64,000 nucleotides of DNA from Hydrocarboniclastica marina (lineage in GTDB: Bacteria; Pseudomonadota; Gammaproteobacteria; Pseudomonadales; Oleiphilaceae). The notes beneath the pieces were generated by a model that did not search any database, had not been told where the DNA came from, and saw only the letters and a program-made list of their open reading frames with translations. Both the position numbers and the translations under genes were made by a program. Of this stretch, positions 16,908 to 25,758 are shown piece by piece (position 1 is the stretch's first letter; each line of letters begins with the position of its first letter). The DNA is taken from positions 3,162,692-3,226,691 of the forward strand of contig NZ_CP031093.1 of NCBI RefSeq assembly GCF_004851605.1, read 5' to 3'.

Positions 16908-19720
16908 TGTCCTGCGCTTGATCGGCGGCCAGCCGTCCTTCCGGCGCCTTCGTGGCGGAGTAGCTCTTCCATTTGTGACGCCGGCATGGGCCGGTGGAGA
17001 ATAAAGCCCTGGGCGAAGCGGAAACCCAACTGCCGGATGGCGCTGAGGTGTTCCTCTGTCTCTGCCCCTTCGGCAACCGACTGCACATCCAGGGCTGTGG
17101 CGAGGTTCAGCACCGTACGCGCGATTTCACGGCTCTTGGGCGATTCGGGGATCTGCTGGATAAGCGACCGATCCAGCTTGAGTACATCAATAGGCAATGA
17201 TTGAAGGTAGCTGAGGGAAGAGTATCCGGTGCCGAAGTCATCGATGCAGATCCGGACGCCCATGGCCTGCAGCTCAGCAAATATCACCGCCGCCTCCTGC
17301 GAGCTTTCTATCAGCACACCCTCGGTTACCTCCAGCCGAAGATGACGACCCTCAAGGCCGTTCCTCTCAAGTGTTTCCTGAACGCGCGCCACCAGATCGC
17401 CCACAAAGAACTCTCGAGGGGAAAGGTTCACACTGACGAAACAATCCGCCGACACTACCCCAATCTCTAGCCAGCGGCTGAGGTCCTCGCAGGCGCGCTC
17501 GGTTACGAACCGGCCCAGAGCGGTTATCAGCCCGCTTTTCTCTGCGATAGGAATGAACTCGCTCGGGCTCATTTCGCCGAGCTGGGAGTGCTTCCAGCGG
17601 ATCAGCGCTTCACAACCCACCGTGCAGTTGCTGTCGAGGGCCACCACGGGTTGGTAGACGACTTCCAGTTCCTGTCGCTCAAGTGAGTTACTGAGTTCTG
17701 CCTGCACCACCGTGCGGGTCATCTGCTCGGTACGCATTCGCTGGTCAAAGAAAATAGATCTGTTCTTACCCTGGTTTTTCGCTTCATAAAGCGCCATATC
17801 CGCGTCCCGCAGCACTTCATGTGTTGTCTTGTAGCGGCTGTCACCCATGGTTATTCCCATGCTGCTGCCAACTCGCAGCTCGAGACCGTCGAAGACAAAA
17901 GGTAACTCCACGGCTGCCTGAATCCGTTCAGCAATGTAGCCGACGTCTTCCCGGCTGGCGGCTTCTTCCAACAGAACAATGAACTCATCACCGCCGAAGC
18001 GTGCGCAGGTATCCACCGGTCTCAGTTGCTGCTGCACCCTCTGGGCAAAGGCAGCCAGGAGTTTGTCCCCGGTCAGGTGCCCGTAACTGTCATTGACCGT
18101 TTTGAAGTTGTCCATATCCATGATCATGGCTGCGTAGCTTTCGCCATAACGTTGTGAGCGATCAATGACGTGTTTCAGTCGATCCAGAAAGAGGGAACGG
18201 TTTGCGGTACCGGTCAGCTTGTCGTAAAAGGCGCTGCGGTGGAGTTCCTGCTCGAGCTGCTTCCGCTCGGTCACATCCCGGCCATTGCCGTAGAACGCGG
18301 GCTCCTGCTCAGCGGCTACAAAATGCCATTCCACCCATCGTACGCCGCCGTCCTCGGCGAGATTACGAATTTCCATCGTCGTCCGGCTTACTTTCTTGCT
18401 GGTCAGGATCTTCAGTTCATGTTCGGCGCGATCGCGGTCGTCTTTGTGGACAAACTCCAGAAACGGCGCGCCCACCAGTGCCTGACTCTCGAACCCGAGT
18501 ATTTTCTGACAGGCGGGATTGACCTGCCGGAAGGTGCAGTCTTCGTTGACGGTGCAAAGCAGATCACCTGATAGAGAAAAGAAACGATCGAGTCGCAGCT
18601 CCAGATTTTCCCGCTGGGCCATTTCTTCGAGCAGGTCTACATTGGCCTGGCTCAGAGCCCAACTACGTTGCCGGTTTATGCCAACGGCCCAGACCAGGCC
18701 AGCCAGCAGAAAGCTGATGACAATGCCCGCCCCCATCACGACCAGCGCCTTGCCCGGATCGGCTAGCGCCTCAATGGGATCTCGGGAAAAAAAGCGCAAT
18801 GTCCACTGATGGTCGTTGAATTCAAATGGCAGCGTTTCCCGGAACTCGCCATCCACCTCTGAATCCGGGTCAGCAGCACTGTCAAAAATTTTCATCCCGG
18901 GGCCTTCGCCCGCCTCGTCATAAATCTGCAGGCGGAGATCGTTCAGTCCTGAGGCGGAACCGAATATCCCCGTCATCAGGTCGCGCATCCGAAACGGACT
19001 GTAGACATAACCGATGAGCTGCTCGCGTCTTTCGGCTACCGTGGCGGGAACCTGGCCGTCAGCGTACACCGGTAAATAGATCAGAAACCCTCTTTGCGCG
19101 TTAACCCCTGTCTCCTGCACCAGTGATACTGACTGGGTCGCTTTGGCCTCACCAGTATCGCGGGCCTTGATCATTGCCGCCCTTCGGGTCGGATCGCTGA
19201 ACATGTCGAAACCAAACGCACGCTGGTTGCGCCAGTCAAAGGGTTCCAGGTAGACAATGCTGGTATAGGTGGCGCGCTTGCCCTCGGGCCAGAGGTTAAA
19301 CTCGGGGTATCCTTCAGCCCGGACGCGTTCGACGAAGGCTGAAACGTCCTCCGGAGCGATCACTTCGGCGAAACCGAGGCCCTGAACCCCAGGATAGTTG
19401 CGATTGAGATCCAGCTTTTCGACGTACTTCGCCCAATCTTCTCGGCGAACATTGGTAGCCGCGAAAAGTGCGGCGCCGCCCCGCAGGGCATTCTCGTGGG
19501 AGAGCAGGCGCTGACTTATCGCGGCATTAATCTCGCCGATCCTCGATTCAAACTGCCGGGCAGCGTCTGCCACAGACTCGCGGTACACACTCAGCGATTG
19601 ATAGAGCGTCAGACCGATGAGCACCAGAAAGATGGCCAGAGCCGCGTATGTGCCTTCGCTTCGTTTTAGAATGGTACGCCTCGTTCTTGTCGATATTGCG
19701 CCAGATTTCCACAGGCCCAC
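16904..19720 (-). CDS. CHASE-PAS-GGDEF-EAL cyclic-di-GMP signalling protein
   Basis: This 938-residue inner-membrane protein has an N-terminal membrane segment (about residues 26-46), a periplasmic CHASE domain (about 70-300), a second membrane segment (about 320-345), a PAS domain (about 390-510), a GGDEF domain with intact RFGGDEFIVLLEE near residue 605, and an EAL domain starting with CEALIRWKHSQ near residue 705. The DDFGTGYSSL motif of active EAL enzymes is present. It may both make and degrade cyclic-di-GMP under control of a periplasmic ligand. It stands alone, converging on the selenate permease gene. Confidence 0.94.
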   Translation of the reverse strand: MGLWKSGAISTRTRRTILKRSEGTYAALAIFLVLIGLTLYQSLSVYRESVADAARQFESRIGEINAAISQRLLSHENALRGGAALFAATNVRREDWAKYVEKLDLNRNYPGVQGLGFAEVIAPEDVSAFVERVRAEGYPEFNLWPEGKRATYTSIVYLEPFDWRNQRAFGFDMFSDPTRRAAMIKARDTGEAKATQSVSLVQETGVNAQRGFLIYLPVYADGQVPATVAERREQLIGYVYSPFRMRDLMTGIFGSASGLNDLRLQIYDEAGEGPGMKIFDSAADPDSEVDGEFRETLPFEFNDHQWTLRFFSRDPIEALADPGKALVVMGAGIVISFLLAGLVWAVGINRQRSWALSQANVDLLEEMAQRENLELRLDRFFSLSGDLLCTVNEDCTFRQVNPACQKILGFESQALVGAPFLEFVHKDDRDRAEHELKILTSKKVSRTTMEIRNLAEDGGVRWVEWHFVAAEQEPAFYGNGRDVTERKQLEQELHRSAFYDKLTGTANRSLFLDRLKHVIDRSQRYGESYAAMIMDMDNFKTVNDSYGHLTGDKLLAAFAQRVQQQLRPVDTCARFGGDEFIVLLEEAASREDVGYIAERIQAAVELPFVFDGLELRVGSSMGITMGDSRYKTTHEVLRDADMALYEAKNQGKNRSIFFDQRMRTEQMTRTVVQAELSNSLERQELEVVYQPVVALDSNCTVGCEALIRWKHSQLGEMSPSEFIPIAEKSGLITALGRFVTERACEDLSRWLEIGVVSADCFVSVNLSPREFFVGDLVARVQETLERNGLEGRHLRLEVTEGVLIESSQEAAVIFAELQAMGVRICIDDFGTGYSSLSYLQSLPIDVLKLDRSLIQQIPESPKSREIARTVLNLATALDVQSVAEGAETEEHLSAIRQLGFRFAQGFILHRPMPASQMEELLRHEGAGRTAGRRSSAGH

Positions 19721-19899
19721 TGCGCAGATTTTCGTAGCCCAATGCGCAGGGTAGCCTGAAGCTCTCGCCGCGGCATTAAAGAACGATTAAGTCTAGTGTC
19801 CCATTCGGGTAACTCGTTGACCTACGCGCGCCGCTAAAGGTTTTGAACAAGATGCAGGACCGGCAGATGTTGTTTCAGTAAGGACTTGTCCGACTCCGT

Positions 19900-20109
19900 T
19901 CAGGAGAGGTGGTGCATGAGAATCAGAAAACCTGTGGCTACGGCGCAACAGTAAAGGGTTACAAGGCGAGTGATGCCCAGTTGCCTCAGCACAACCCCTG
20001 GCATCAGCAGGCAGTGAAGAAGCGTCAGGTCAAACTCGGGACGCTCCGCCAGCTCCCTTAGCCAGAGAGCCACCGCGAGCCAGATAAGCACCCCCATGAG
20101 AAGAAACAT
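19900..20109 (-). CDS. Small hydrophobic protein of unknown function
   Basis: This is a 69-residue frame with two hydrophobic segments (about residues 1-17 and 46-66) around a short polar middle (LRELAERPEFD). No family is recognised. It lies between the racemase-family gene and the GGDEF/EAL gene on the same strand. The composition is membrane-like, which supports coding, but no strong ribosome binding site was confirmed. Confidence 0.4.
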   Translation of the reverse strand: MFLLMGVLIWLAVALWLRELAERPEFDLTLLHCLLMPGVVLRQLGITRLVTLYCCAVATGFLILMHHLS

Positions 20110-20160
20110 GGCCGCATAGATTCCAGATTTATCTCTATCAGCCCGGGCCGCTTAAGCTGA

Positions 20161-21270
20161 CTAATGACCGGACCTGCTGAACAGATGCTCAAGATCTGAA
20201 ATGTCGACCATGGGGTCATCCAGGTCAACCACCATTTTCAAGTGAGCCAGGGTCCAGGCGCGTCCCGTGATGTGGCTGTGCATCGCCTTGTACTTACCGA
20301 CTTTTGCGGCACCGATAACAGTGCCGATGAAGCGGGTGTTCCGTGGCGAAATGGTCTCAAGCCACTGACCATCGGTGATCTCGCCATTTTCGTACATCAG
20401 GGCCAAGCGGGCAGAGGTGCCGGTACCGGTTGGGCTTCGGCAGATCACGCCCGGATGCACATAGGTTGCTGAGCGAGCCTGAAACCCGTCCTTGTCCACT
20501 TTCTCGACCGGCCCCATAAAATGGGCAAAGGGAAGAGGGCCGACTTTGCCCAACTCTGGATGCTCTTCGGCAAACTCAGCCCGCACCGCACGCACAAACG
20601 CATCGCCAAAAGCAGTCAGCGCGATACTCTCTTCCTGAGTCAGCTTGAAGCCCACAGCCGTGGCATCTACGAGCGCAAAATAAGCGCCGCTCCAGACCAC
20701 GTCGTAAACCACCTTGCCATAGAGCGGCACTTCCACCACCAGGCCTCGCGCGGCGACGAAGGCGGGTTCGCCCTGGGTGGTGATGGACTCGACGCGACCG
20801 TCGCGATTCTGTGCGGTGATATGAGCCAGCCCGGCCGGCGACTCGAGCACCAGTTCCTGTCGACCTTCCTGCATCGGCACCCAGCCGCTTTGCAGGATGG
20901 TCGTCGCCGTGCAGATAGTGTTGGACCCCGAATACATCGGGTAACCCATTGCCTCCATAATGATATAACCGGCCTGGGCTTGTGGATGGCTCGGCTCAAC
21001 AACAAGATTAACCGACATCGCCGGGTCGCCGTAGGGCTCGGATAACAGCAGCCGCCGCAAGCCATCGCCATGGCGCTCGAGGTAGCGCATCTTTTCCAGT
21101 ACAGAACGGCCCTCAAGCTTGTCTATGCCGCCGAGCACGATGCGGCTGACGTCGCCTCCGGCTTGGGTATCGATGACTTCCAGCGACCTGAGCCGCGAGT
21201 GGGACGGCCCCGGCTTACGCCTGTCCGGCGCGAATTTGGTCGAGAGACGGTTGAAGTTATCATTTGGCAT
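20161..21270 (-). CDS. Proline racemase family enzyme with atypical active site
   Basis: This 369-residue protein belongs to the proline racemase / hydroxyproline epimerase / trans-3-hydroxyproline dehydratase superfamily. The first catalytic block, usually MCGHNTIG, reads SGSNTICTAT (near residue 112). The second, usually DRSPCGTGT, reads CRSPTGTGTSARLA (near residue 282). Both catalytic Cys positions are therefore Ser and Thr, so a two-Cys racemase is excluded. Thr at the second site is the feature of trans-3-hydroxy-L-proline dehydratases. The His and Asp of the motifs are also replaced. The start overlaps the stop of the upstream dehydrogenase gene by 11 bases, indicating one operon. Substrate is unknown. 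Confidence 0.85.
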   Translation of the reverse strand: MPNDNFNRLSTKFAPDRRKPGPSHSRLRSLEVIDTQAGGDVSRIVLGGIDKLEGRSVLEKMRYLERHGDGLRRLLLSEPYGDPAMSVNLVVEPSHPQAQAGYIIMEAMGYPMYSGSNTICTATTILQSGWVPMQEGRQELVLESPAGLAHITAQNRDGRVESITTQGEPAFVAARGLVVEVPLYGKVVYDVVWSGAYFALVDATAVGFKLTQEESIALTAFGDAFVRAVRAEFAEEHPELGKVGPLPFAHFMGPVEKVDKDGFQARSATYVHPGVICRSPTGTGTSARLALMYENGEITDGQWLETISPRNTRFIGTVIGAAKVGKYKAMHSHITGRAWTLAHLKMVVDLDDPMVDISDLEHLFSRSGH

Positions 21271-22363
21271 AAGGCGCTCCGACGATATCCCACTTGCGAT
21301 CCGGAACTACAACCAGCTTGCCGACGTAGGATTTGTCCATGAACGCTTGCTGAGCCTGATGGAATTCAGATAGGCGGTAAGTCCGGTCGAGCAGCGGTTT
21401 TATCCGGCCCTGCTCGATGTAGTCCACCAGTCGGCGGAAGGCGACCCGCGTGCCCTGGGATGAACCGTGCAATTCGAGCTGTTTGAGGTACATGGTCCGC
21501 AGATCCAGCTGGACCACAGGACCACTGATGGCGCCGGCGGTCGTGTAGCGCCCTTCGGGCTTGAGGATCCGAAGGAGGTCGTTGAACATTGGCCCGGCCA
21601 CCAGATCCGCGACTACGTCGATAGGCGCGTCATTAGTCACTGCGGCCACGGATTCGACCAGATCGCCTTCACCGCGTAAAACGGTAGCTTCTGCGCCAAT
21701 GTCGCGCATTGCCGCTTCTTTGCCGCGACTCGTCACGGTGTAGGGGACAGCACCCCGAACCCGCGCCAGCTGAACGATAGCCGAGCCCACGCCGCCAGAC
21801 GCCCCGGTTACAAGCACGCGCTCACCTTTTGCCAGCCTCGCCCGGTCCAGCATCTGTTCGCCGGTCAGGTAGGCGCAACAGAAAGTCGCCAGTTCAGCAT
21901 CGCTGATGTCGCTATTTACCACGTAGGCATTTTCCGCCGGGACCGTCGTGTACTCGGCGTAGCCACCGTCCCGGCCATGGCCGATATAGTCGATATCCGC
22001 CAGGCTGTTGTCGCCCTCGGGCCGGTTATAGATGCTGAAATCCACAATAACACGTTCGCCCACCCGCTCCGGCGACACGCCCTCGCCCACGGCAGCGATC
22101 GTGCCGACCGTATCGGTGCCCTGGATGCGCGGAAACTCGAGGGTCGATCTGCCCCGGCGCCAGGTCGAAACAGTCGCCGGATCAGTATCACTGCCGTAGG
22201 CGCCTTCCCTGACCCATACGTCAGTATTATTCATGCCACAGGCACTGACCTCTATCAGTACCTCGCCTTTGTCCGGCGTGGGCACCGGAACATCCCGGTA
22301 GGCCAGTTGCTCGAGGCCGCCATGGCCGAGCAGCTGGACCGCTTTCATCGTTTCAGGGAGCAT
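21260..22363 (-). CDS. Medium-chain dehydrogenase/reductase, quinone oxidoreductase-like
   Basis: This 367-residue MDR-family protein has an N-terminal GroES-like domain and a Rossmann domain with VLVTGASGGVGSAIVQLARVRG (seen around residue 182). An N-terminal GHGGLEQLAYRDVPVPTPDKGEVLIEV stretch fits NADPH-dependent quinone oxidoreductases. The expected zinc-ligand pattern is only partly present (CGMNNTDVW has Cys but no GHE motif), so it is probably zinc-independent or atypical. It is the first gene of a two-gene operon with the racemase-family enzyme, so it may act on the product of that enzyme or its precursor. Confidence 0.85.
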   Translation of the reverse strand: MLPETMKAVQLLGHGGLEQLAYRDVPVPTPDKGEVLIEVSACGMNNTDVWVREGAYGSDTDPATVSTWRRGRSTLEFPRIQGTDTVGTIAAVGEGVSPERVGERVIVDFSIYNRPEGDNSLADIDYIGHGRDGGYAEYTTVPAENAYVVNSDISDAELATFCCAYLTGEQMLDRARLAKGERVLVTGASGGVGSAIVQLARVRGAVPYTVTSRGKEAAMRDIGAEATVLRGEGDLVESVAAVTNDAPIDVVADLVAGPMFNDLLRILKPEGRYTTAGAISGPVVQLDLRTMYLKQLELHGSSQGTRVAFRRLVDYIEQGRIKPLLDRTYRLSEFHQAQQAFMDKSYVGKLVVVPDRKWDIVGAPYAK

Positions 22364-22815
22364 GCGCCCTCCTTATCCCGTTGACGGCGGTTGAACACCG
22401 TAGACTGCGTCGGAAAACCTGCGAATCCAGGTCGTCCGGCTACCGGTGTTGTGACACTCATTTGGTATCACCCTGTCCCCGCTGCTGACAAGACCTTTAA
22501 TGTGACAACACCAGGGTGTAGGGCTTCTGTCGTTAGTGCAGAGCCTGAAAACGGGATGGGAAGTCAGAGGGGGCAGTGTTGCCGGGCCAGAGCCGGGATT
22601 ATCCTATCGACAATCTGGCCAGCCTTTGAGGAAGAGCTTGAGATAGGGAATCTGAAAAGGCACGCCGGGCCTGAGTGAGACCGCTTTGCTGAAGTCGGCC
22701 TTGTTGACGCGTTATTTGTTGACGACGGCTATGGTCAAGGGGGTTTTGATCGTCCGGCCCTTGAGTGTCCCGCGCGGCCTCGGCATGCAGGACCTGGGGC
22801 CGGACCGGCTTCCGA
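22364..22815. other. Intergenic region with no clear gene
   Basis: These 452 bases lie between the dehydrogenase and PBP7 genes, both on the minus strand. A 24-codon minus-strand frame (MPRPRGTLKG start) and, after its stop, an open 34-codon stretch ending LKGWPDCR occur near 22605-22785, but neither is recognisable. It could be decayed coding sequence. Confidence 0.35.
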
Positions 22816-23736
22816 CTAGCCTCCTGCCAGGGTTTGCATATCCTGTCCGGACTTGCTCTGCTCGTAACGAAGCGCGGCGCCGGCGATCGTTCCGGATTCG
22901 CCAGTATTGATCCAGCGTTTGATACGGCCGGCGTCACCAATGGGCGTCCATTTTCCGTACGAGTCCAGCATCACCATGGCAACCTGCCTGCCGTCGACCT
23001 CAGTCAACATTACCAGGCAGCGCCCTGCCTCGTTGATATAGCCGGTCTTGCTCAAGGCAATGTCCCAGGAGCCACGGCGAACCAGTACGTTGCTGTTGAC
23101 ATAAGAGAGGCTATAGCTTGGGTTTTCGAAGCGGGCCACGTGGTCCGCCTGGGTGGTAAATTCACTTATCATCGGATAGCCGGACGCTGCCCGTACCATT
23201 TTGACCAGATCACCCGCAGTGGAGACATTGCCCGGACTGAGTCCTGTGGCATCGACAAAGCGCGTACGCAACATACCAAGGGACGCGGCCTTGGCGTTCA
23301 TTGCCTCCACAAACCCTTCTTTGCCACCGGGGTAATGCCGCCCCAGTGCAGACGCAGCTCGGTTCTCTGATGACATCAGGGCAATCAGTAAAAGCTCGCG
23401 GCGGCTCAGCCTGGACCCGAAACGGACGCGTGAATAGGTATTCTTGAGCAAATCCCGATCCGCGCGGGTGATGGTCAATTTCTCATCAAGTGGTTGGTCG
23501 GCGTCCAGCACGACCATGGCCGTCATCAGCTTGGTGATAGAGGCTACCGGTCGCACCGAGCCGCCGTTTTTCAGGTAGAGGACTTCGCCGCTTTCGATTT
23601 CGACTACCGCCGCACTGATGGAGCCAAGACGAATGCTCTCGCTGTCGAGCTGGTCAAGCTGATCAATAAGGCTCGTTCCGGCCTGAAGCGGAAACGAAAG
23701 AACGAGAAATGATAAACAGAGCAGCAGTTTTTTCAT
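22816..23736 (-). CDS. pbpG: D-alanyl-D-alanine endopeptidase (PBP7)
   Basis: This 306-residue periplasmic low-molecular-weight penicillin-binding protein cleaves peptidoglycan cross-links. It has a signal peptide (MKKLLLCLSFLVLSFPLQA) and the three active-site motifs SITK (near residue 65), SEN (near residue 121) and KTG (near residue 225). The ATG at 23736 was chosen because it opens the signal peptide; the frame extends 17 codons further with no support. Length matches PbpG. It is not a carboxypeptidase of the DacA type, as the C-terminal amphipathic anchor is absent. Confidence 0.92.
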   Translation of the reverse strand: MKKLLLCLSFLVLSFPLQAGTSLIDQLDQLDSESIRLGSISAAVVEIESGEVLYLKNGGSVRPVASITKLMTAMVVLDADQPLDEKLTITRADRDLLKNTYSRVRFGSRLSRRELLLIALMSSENRAASALGRHYPGGKEGFVEAMNAKAASLGMLRTRFVDATGLSPGNVSTAGDLVKMVRAASGYPMISEFTTQADHVARFENPSYSLSYVNSNVLVRRGSWDIALSKTGYINEAGRCLVMLTEVDGRQVAMVMLDSYGKWTPIGDAGRIKRWINTGESGTIAGAALRYEQSKSGQDMQTLAGG

Positions 23737-23898
23737 GACGACAACTAATGTTCGGGAAGTGGTAAGCCAGGGGGCAAAGGCGCCCAAATGTTAAATAGAG
23801 GTTAGCAAACAGAAAGGAAGTCTCCACCATAAAACAGCAGCTGTAACATTACAGTTGTGAATCCAGCGGAGCTCCGCACAACCACAAACCCGACGCGA

Positions 23899-24228
23899 TC
23901 ACATCAGGCGCGGTACCCGGCCATGCAGGAACTCGTAGGCGAGGAAGCTCAGGATACCGACGAGCATAACCCGATAGGCCAGTCCTTTATCAGCCTGTGT
24001 GCCGAGAAGGCTGATGCCGACGCCGGACATTGCACAGAGTGTGCTGGCGAGAAAGAGCGCCAGGGCAATTGCAAAATCCAGAATATCGCCCGATCCAAAC
24101 GCTGCCCCCGATTGCGGCTGCATGGTCCAGTAGATTGTCGCGCGGAAGACGAGTCCGACGACCACAAGGCCCAGCGTCACCACTTGAAGCACCGCGGCTA
24201 CTCTTCTCAGCTTTTCGAGCTTGATCAT
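23899..24228 (-). CDS. Small multi-spanning membrane protein of unknown function
   Basis: This 109-residue protein has three hydrophobic segments (about residues 9-31, 50-72 and 83-99), a MIKLEKLRRVAAVLQ N-terminus and a basic tail. No family is recognised. It is divergent from msrB with 107 bases between starts; that region holds a direct repeat that may serve both genes. Composition and spacing favour a real gene. Confidence 0.65.
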   Translation of the reverse strand: MIKLEKLRRVAAVLQVVTLGLVVVGLVFRATIYWTMQPQSGAAFGSGDILDFAIALALFLASTLCAMSGVGISLLGTQADKGLAYRVMLVGILSFLAYEFLHGRVPRLM

Positions 24229-24257
24229 TCTTTTATCCAGCCTTGGCCATTTTTTTG

Positions 24258-24289
24258 AACGTAATTGCCGCTTTTTTTAAAACGTAATT
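24258..24289. promoter_or_regulatory. Direct repeat AACGTAATT between divergent genes
   Basis: Two exact copies of AACGTAATT start at 24258 and 24281, 23 bases (about two helical turns) apart, in an AT-rich stretch between the divergent membrane protein gene and msrB. Spacing suggests binding of a regulator to one face of the DNA. Confidence 0.4.
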
Positions 24290-24335
24290 ACTTCGATGCT
24301 TGTTTTAACCGTGTCGCGCCTCCATTGTTAGAAGC

Positions 24336-24893
24336 ATGACAAACACTGATCATTTAACCCGAAGAACGACACTCACGCTTATCGGCGGGGGCCTGGCTCT
24401 TGTCGCCCTAGGGGTGAGGCTCTCCGGTAATAACGCCGTTGAGGCGGAGCCTGCGCCGGCAGAGCGATCGCCGGCCAGGCCAGACCAGCCCGCAGACTGG
24501 CACGACCTTTCTGAAGCGGACTGGCGGGCGCGGCTGGACGAAGAAGCTTTCGCGGTCCTGAGAGAAGAAGCAACAGAGCCTGCGTTTAGCAGTGCCCTCA
24601 ACAAGGTAACCGCTACAGGAACCTACCTCTGTGCGGGCTGTAGCTTGCCGCTCTTCAGCTCAGAAACCAAATTTGACAGCGGGACCGGGTGGCCCAGTTT
24701 CTACGCGCCGTTAGCTGACGCGGTCAACACCCGGCGCGACTTCAAGCTTATTTTCCCGAGAACCGAGTATCACTGCAGCCGTTGCGGCGGACACCAGGGC
24801 CATGTATTCAACGACGGTCCCGAGCCGACCGGCAAGCGCTATTGTAATAACGGTGTTGCACTTCGCTTTGAGCCGGCGCGGCAAGCCGGCTAG
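24336..24893 (+). CDS. msrB: Peptide-methionine (R)-S-oxide reductase, probably exported
   Basis: This 185-residue protein reduces methionine-R-sulfoxide in proteins. The N-terminus carries a twin-Arg motif and hydrophobic stretch (RRTTLTLIGGGLALVALGV), suggesting Tat export or membrane anchoring. The MsrB domain spans about 55-180, with zinc-binding CAGC and CSRC motifs and the catalytic Cys in RYCNNG near residue 171. The position of the usual resolving Cys in the GCGWPSF block holds Thr (GTGWPSF), so recycling may use another Cys or thioredoxin directly. msrA follows on the same strand after 160 bases. Confidence 0.9.
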   Translation: MTNTDHLTRRTTLTLIGGGLALVALGVRLSGNNAVEAEPAPAERSPARPDQPADWHDLSEADWRARLDEEAFAVLREEATEPAFSSALNKVTATGTYLCAGCSLPLFSSETKFDSGTGWPSFYAPLADAVNTRRDFKLIFPRTEYHCSRCGGHQGHVFNDGPEPTGKRYCNNGVALRFEPARQAG

Positions 24894-25053
24894 CGGCAGC
24901 CGTCTTGGGCCTAGAGCTGGGCCATATCGTAATAGTGGACCTGTCAGCCCCGCAATAGGCCAGCAGACTCATCTTTAGAGCAGTCTTCGCGGCCTTCAAT
25001 GTCGGCCATGCGTATAGATGACCACTTCGAGCCGATCAGTCTTCTGGAGCTTT

Positions 25054-25680
25054 ATGAAACGTTCAATGGGTTTAGGCATATTGCTGCTGCTGCAGCTTTC
25101 GGCTTTGTCGGGGCTGCAGGCCCAGGAGTTCGAGAAAGCAACATTCGCCGGAGGCTGTTTCTGGTGTATGGAGCCGCCCTTTGACGGGCTTGAAGGCGTT
25201 CAGTCGACCACTTCCGGGTACGCCAATGGCCACACGGAGAACCCGACCTACGAACAGGTCACTGCTGGCGGCACCGGCCACATTGAAGCTATGCAGGTTA
25301 CGTACGACCCGTCCAAGATCAGTTATCGTGAACTGCTGGAGGTCTACTGGCCAAACACGGACCCAACGGATGACAAGGGCCAGTTTTGCGACCGGGGTTT
25401 CAGCTATAAACCCGCCATTTTCTATCATTCGCCCGCTCAGGAAGCCGTCGCCCGAGAATCCCTCAAGGCGGTCGCGGCGAACCATCTTGACGCCCCCATC
25501 GTCACTAAGGTCGAGCCTCTCCAGGCGTTCTATCCGGCCGAGGACTATCACCAGGATTACTATCGCAAGAATCCCGCCCGCTACAAGTTCTACCGCTGGA
25601 ACTGCGGCCGGGAAAACAGGCTGGATCAACTGTGGGGTGAACAGCGCAGGCTGGACCTGTTCGGTGAGCCCAGCCCGTGA
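25054..25680 (+). CDS. msrA: Peptide-methionine (S)-S-oxide reductase, exported
   Basis: This 208-residue protein repairs methionine-S-sulfoxide. A Sec signal peptide (MKRSMGLGILLLLQLSALSG, cut near QAQ) precedes the catalytic GGCFWCMEPPF motif near residue 35. GYANGHTENPTYEQV and DYHQDYYRKNP are also typical. The ATG at 25054 was chosen because it starts the signal peptide and has CTGGAG upstream; a frame start at 25018 adds unlikely residues. With msrB it forms a putative periplasmic protein-repair pair. Confidence 0.93.
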   Translation: MKRSMGLGILLLLQLSALSGLQAQEFEKATFAGGCFWCMEPPFDGLEGVQSTTSGYANGHTENPTYEQVTAGGTGHIEAMQVTYDPSKISYRELLEVYWPNTDPTDDKGQFCDRGFSYKPAIFYHSPAQEAVARESLKAVAANHLDAPIVTKVEPLQAFYPAEDYHQDYYRKNPARYKFYRWNCGRENRLDQLWGEQRRLDLFGEPSP

Positions 25681-25758
25681 TGGATGGTGCTACTTTCAAG
25701 AGACAGCTGCCAGACTCGCCGCTTCCCGGGTCACTGTTATCGTTTGACCAGCCTCGCG

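Noticed and set aside
22599-22940. Possible transposase fragment in the intergenic region after PBP7
   Set aside because: Short open stretches are present, but no transposase motif or terminal inverted repeats could be found.
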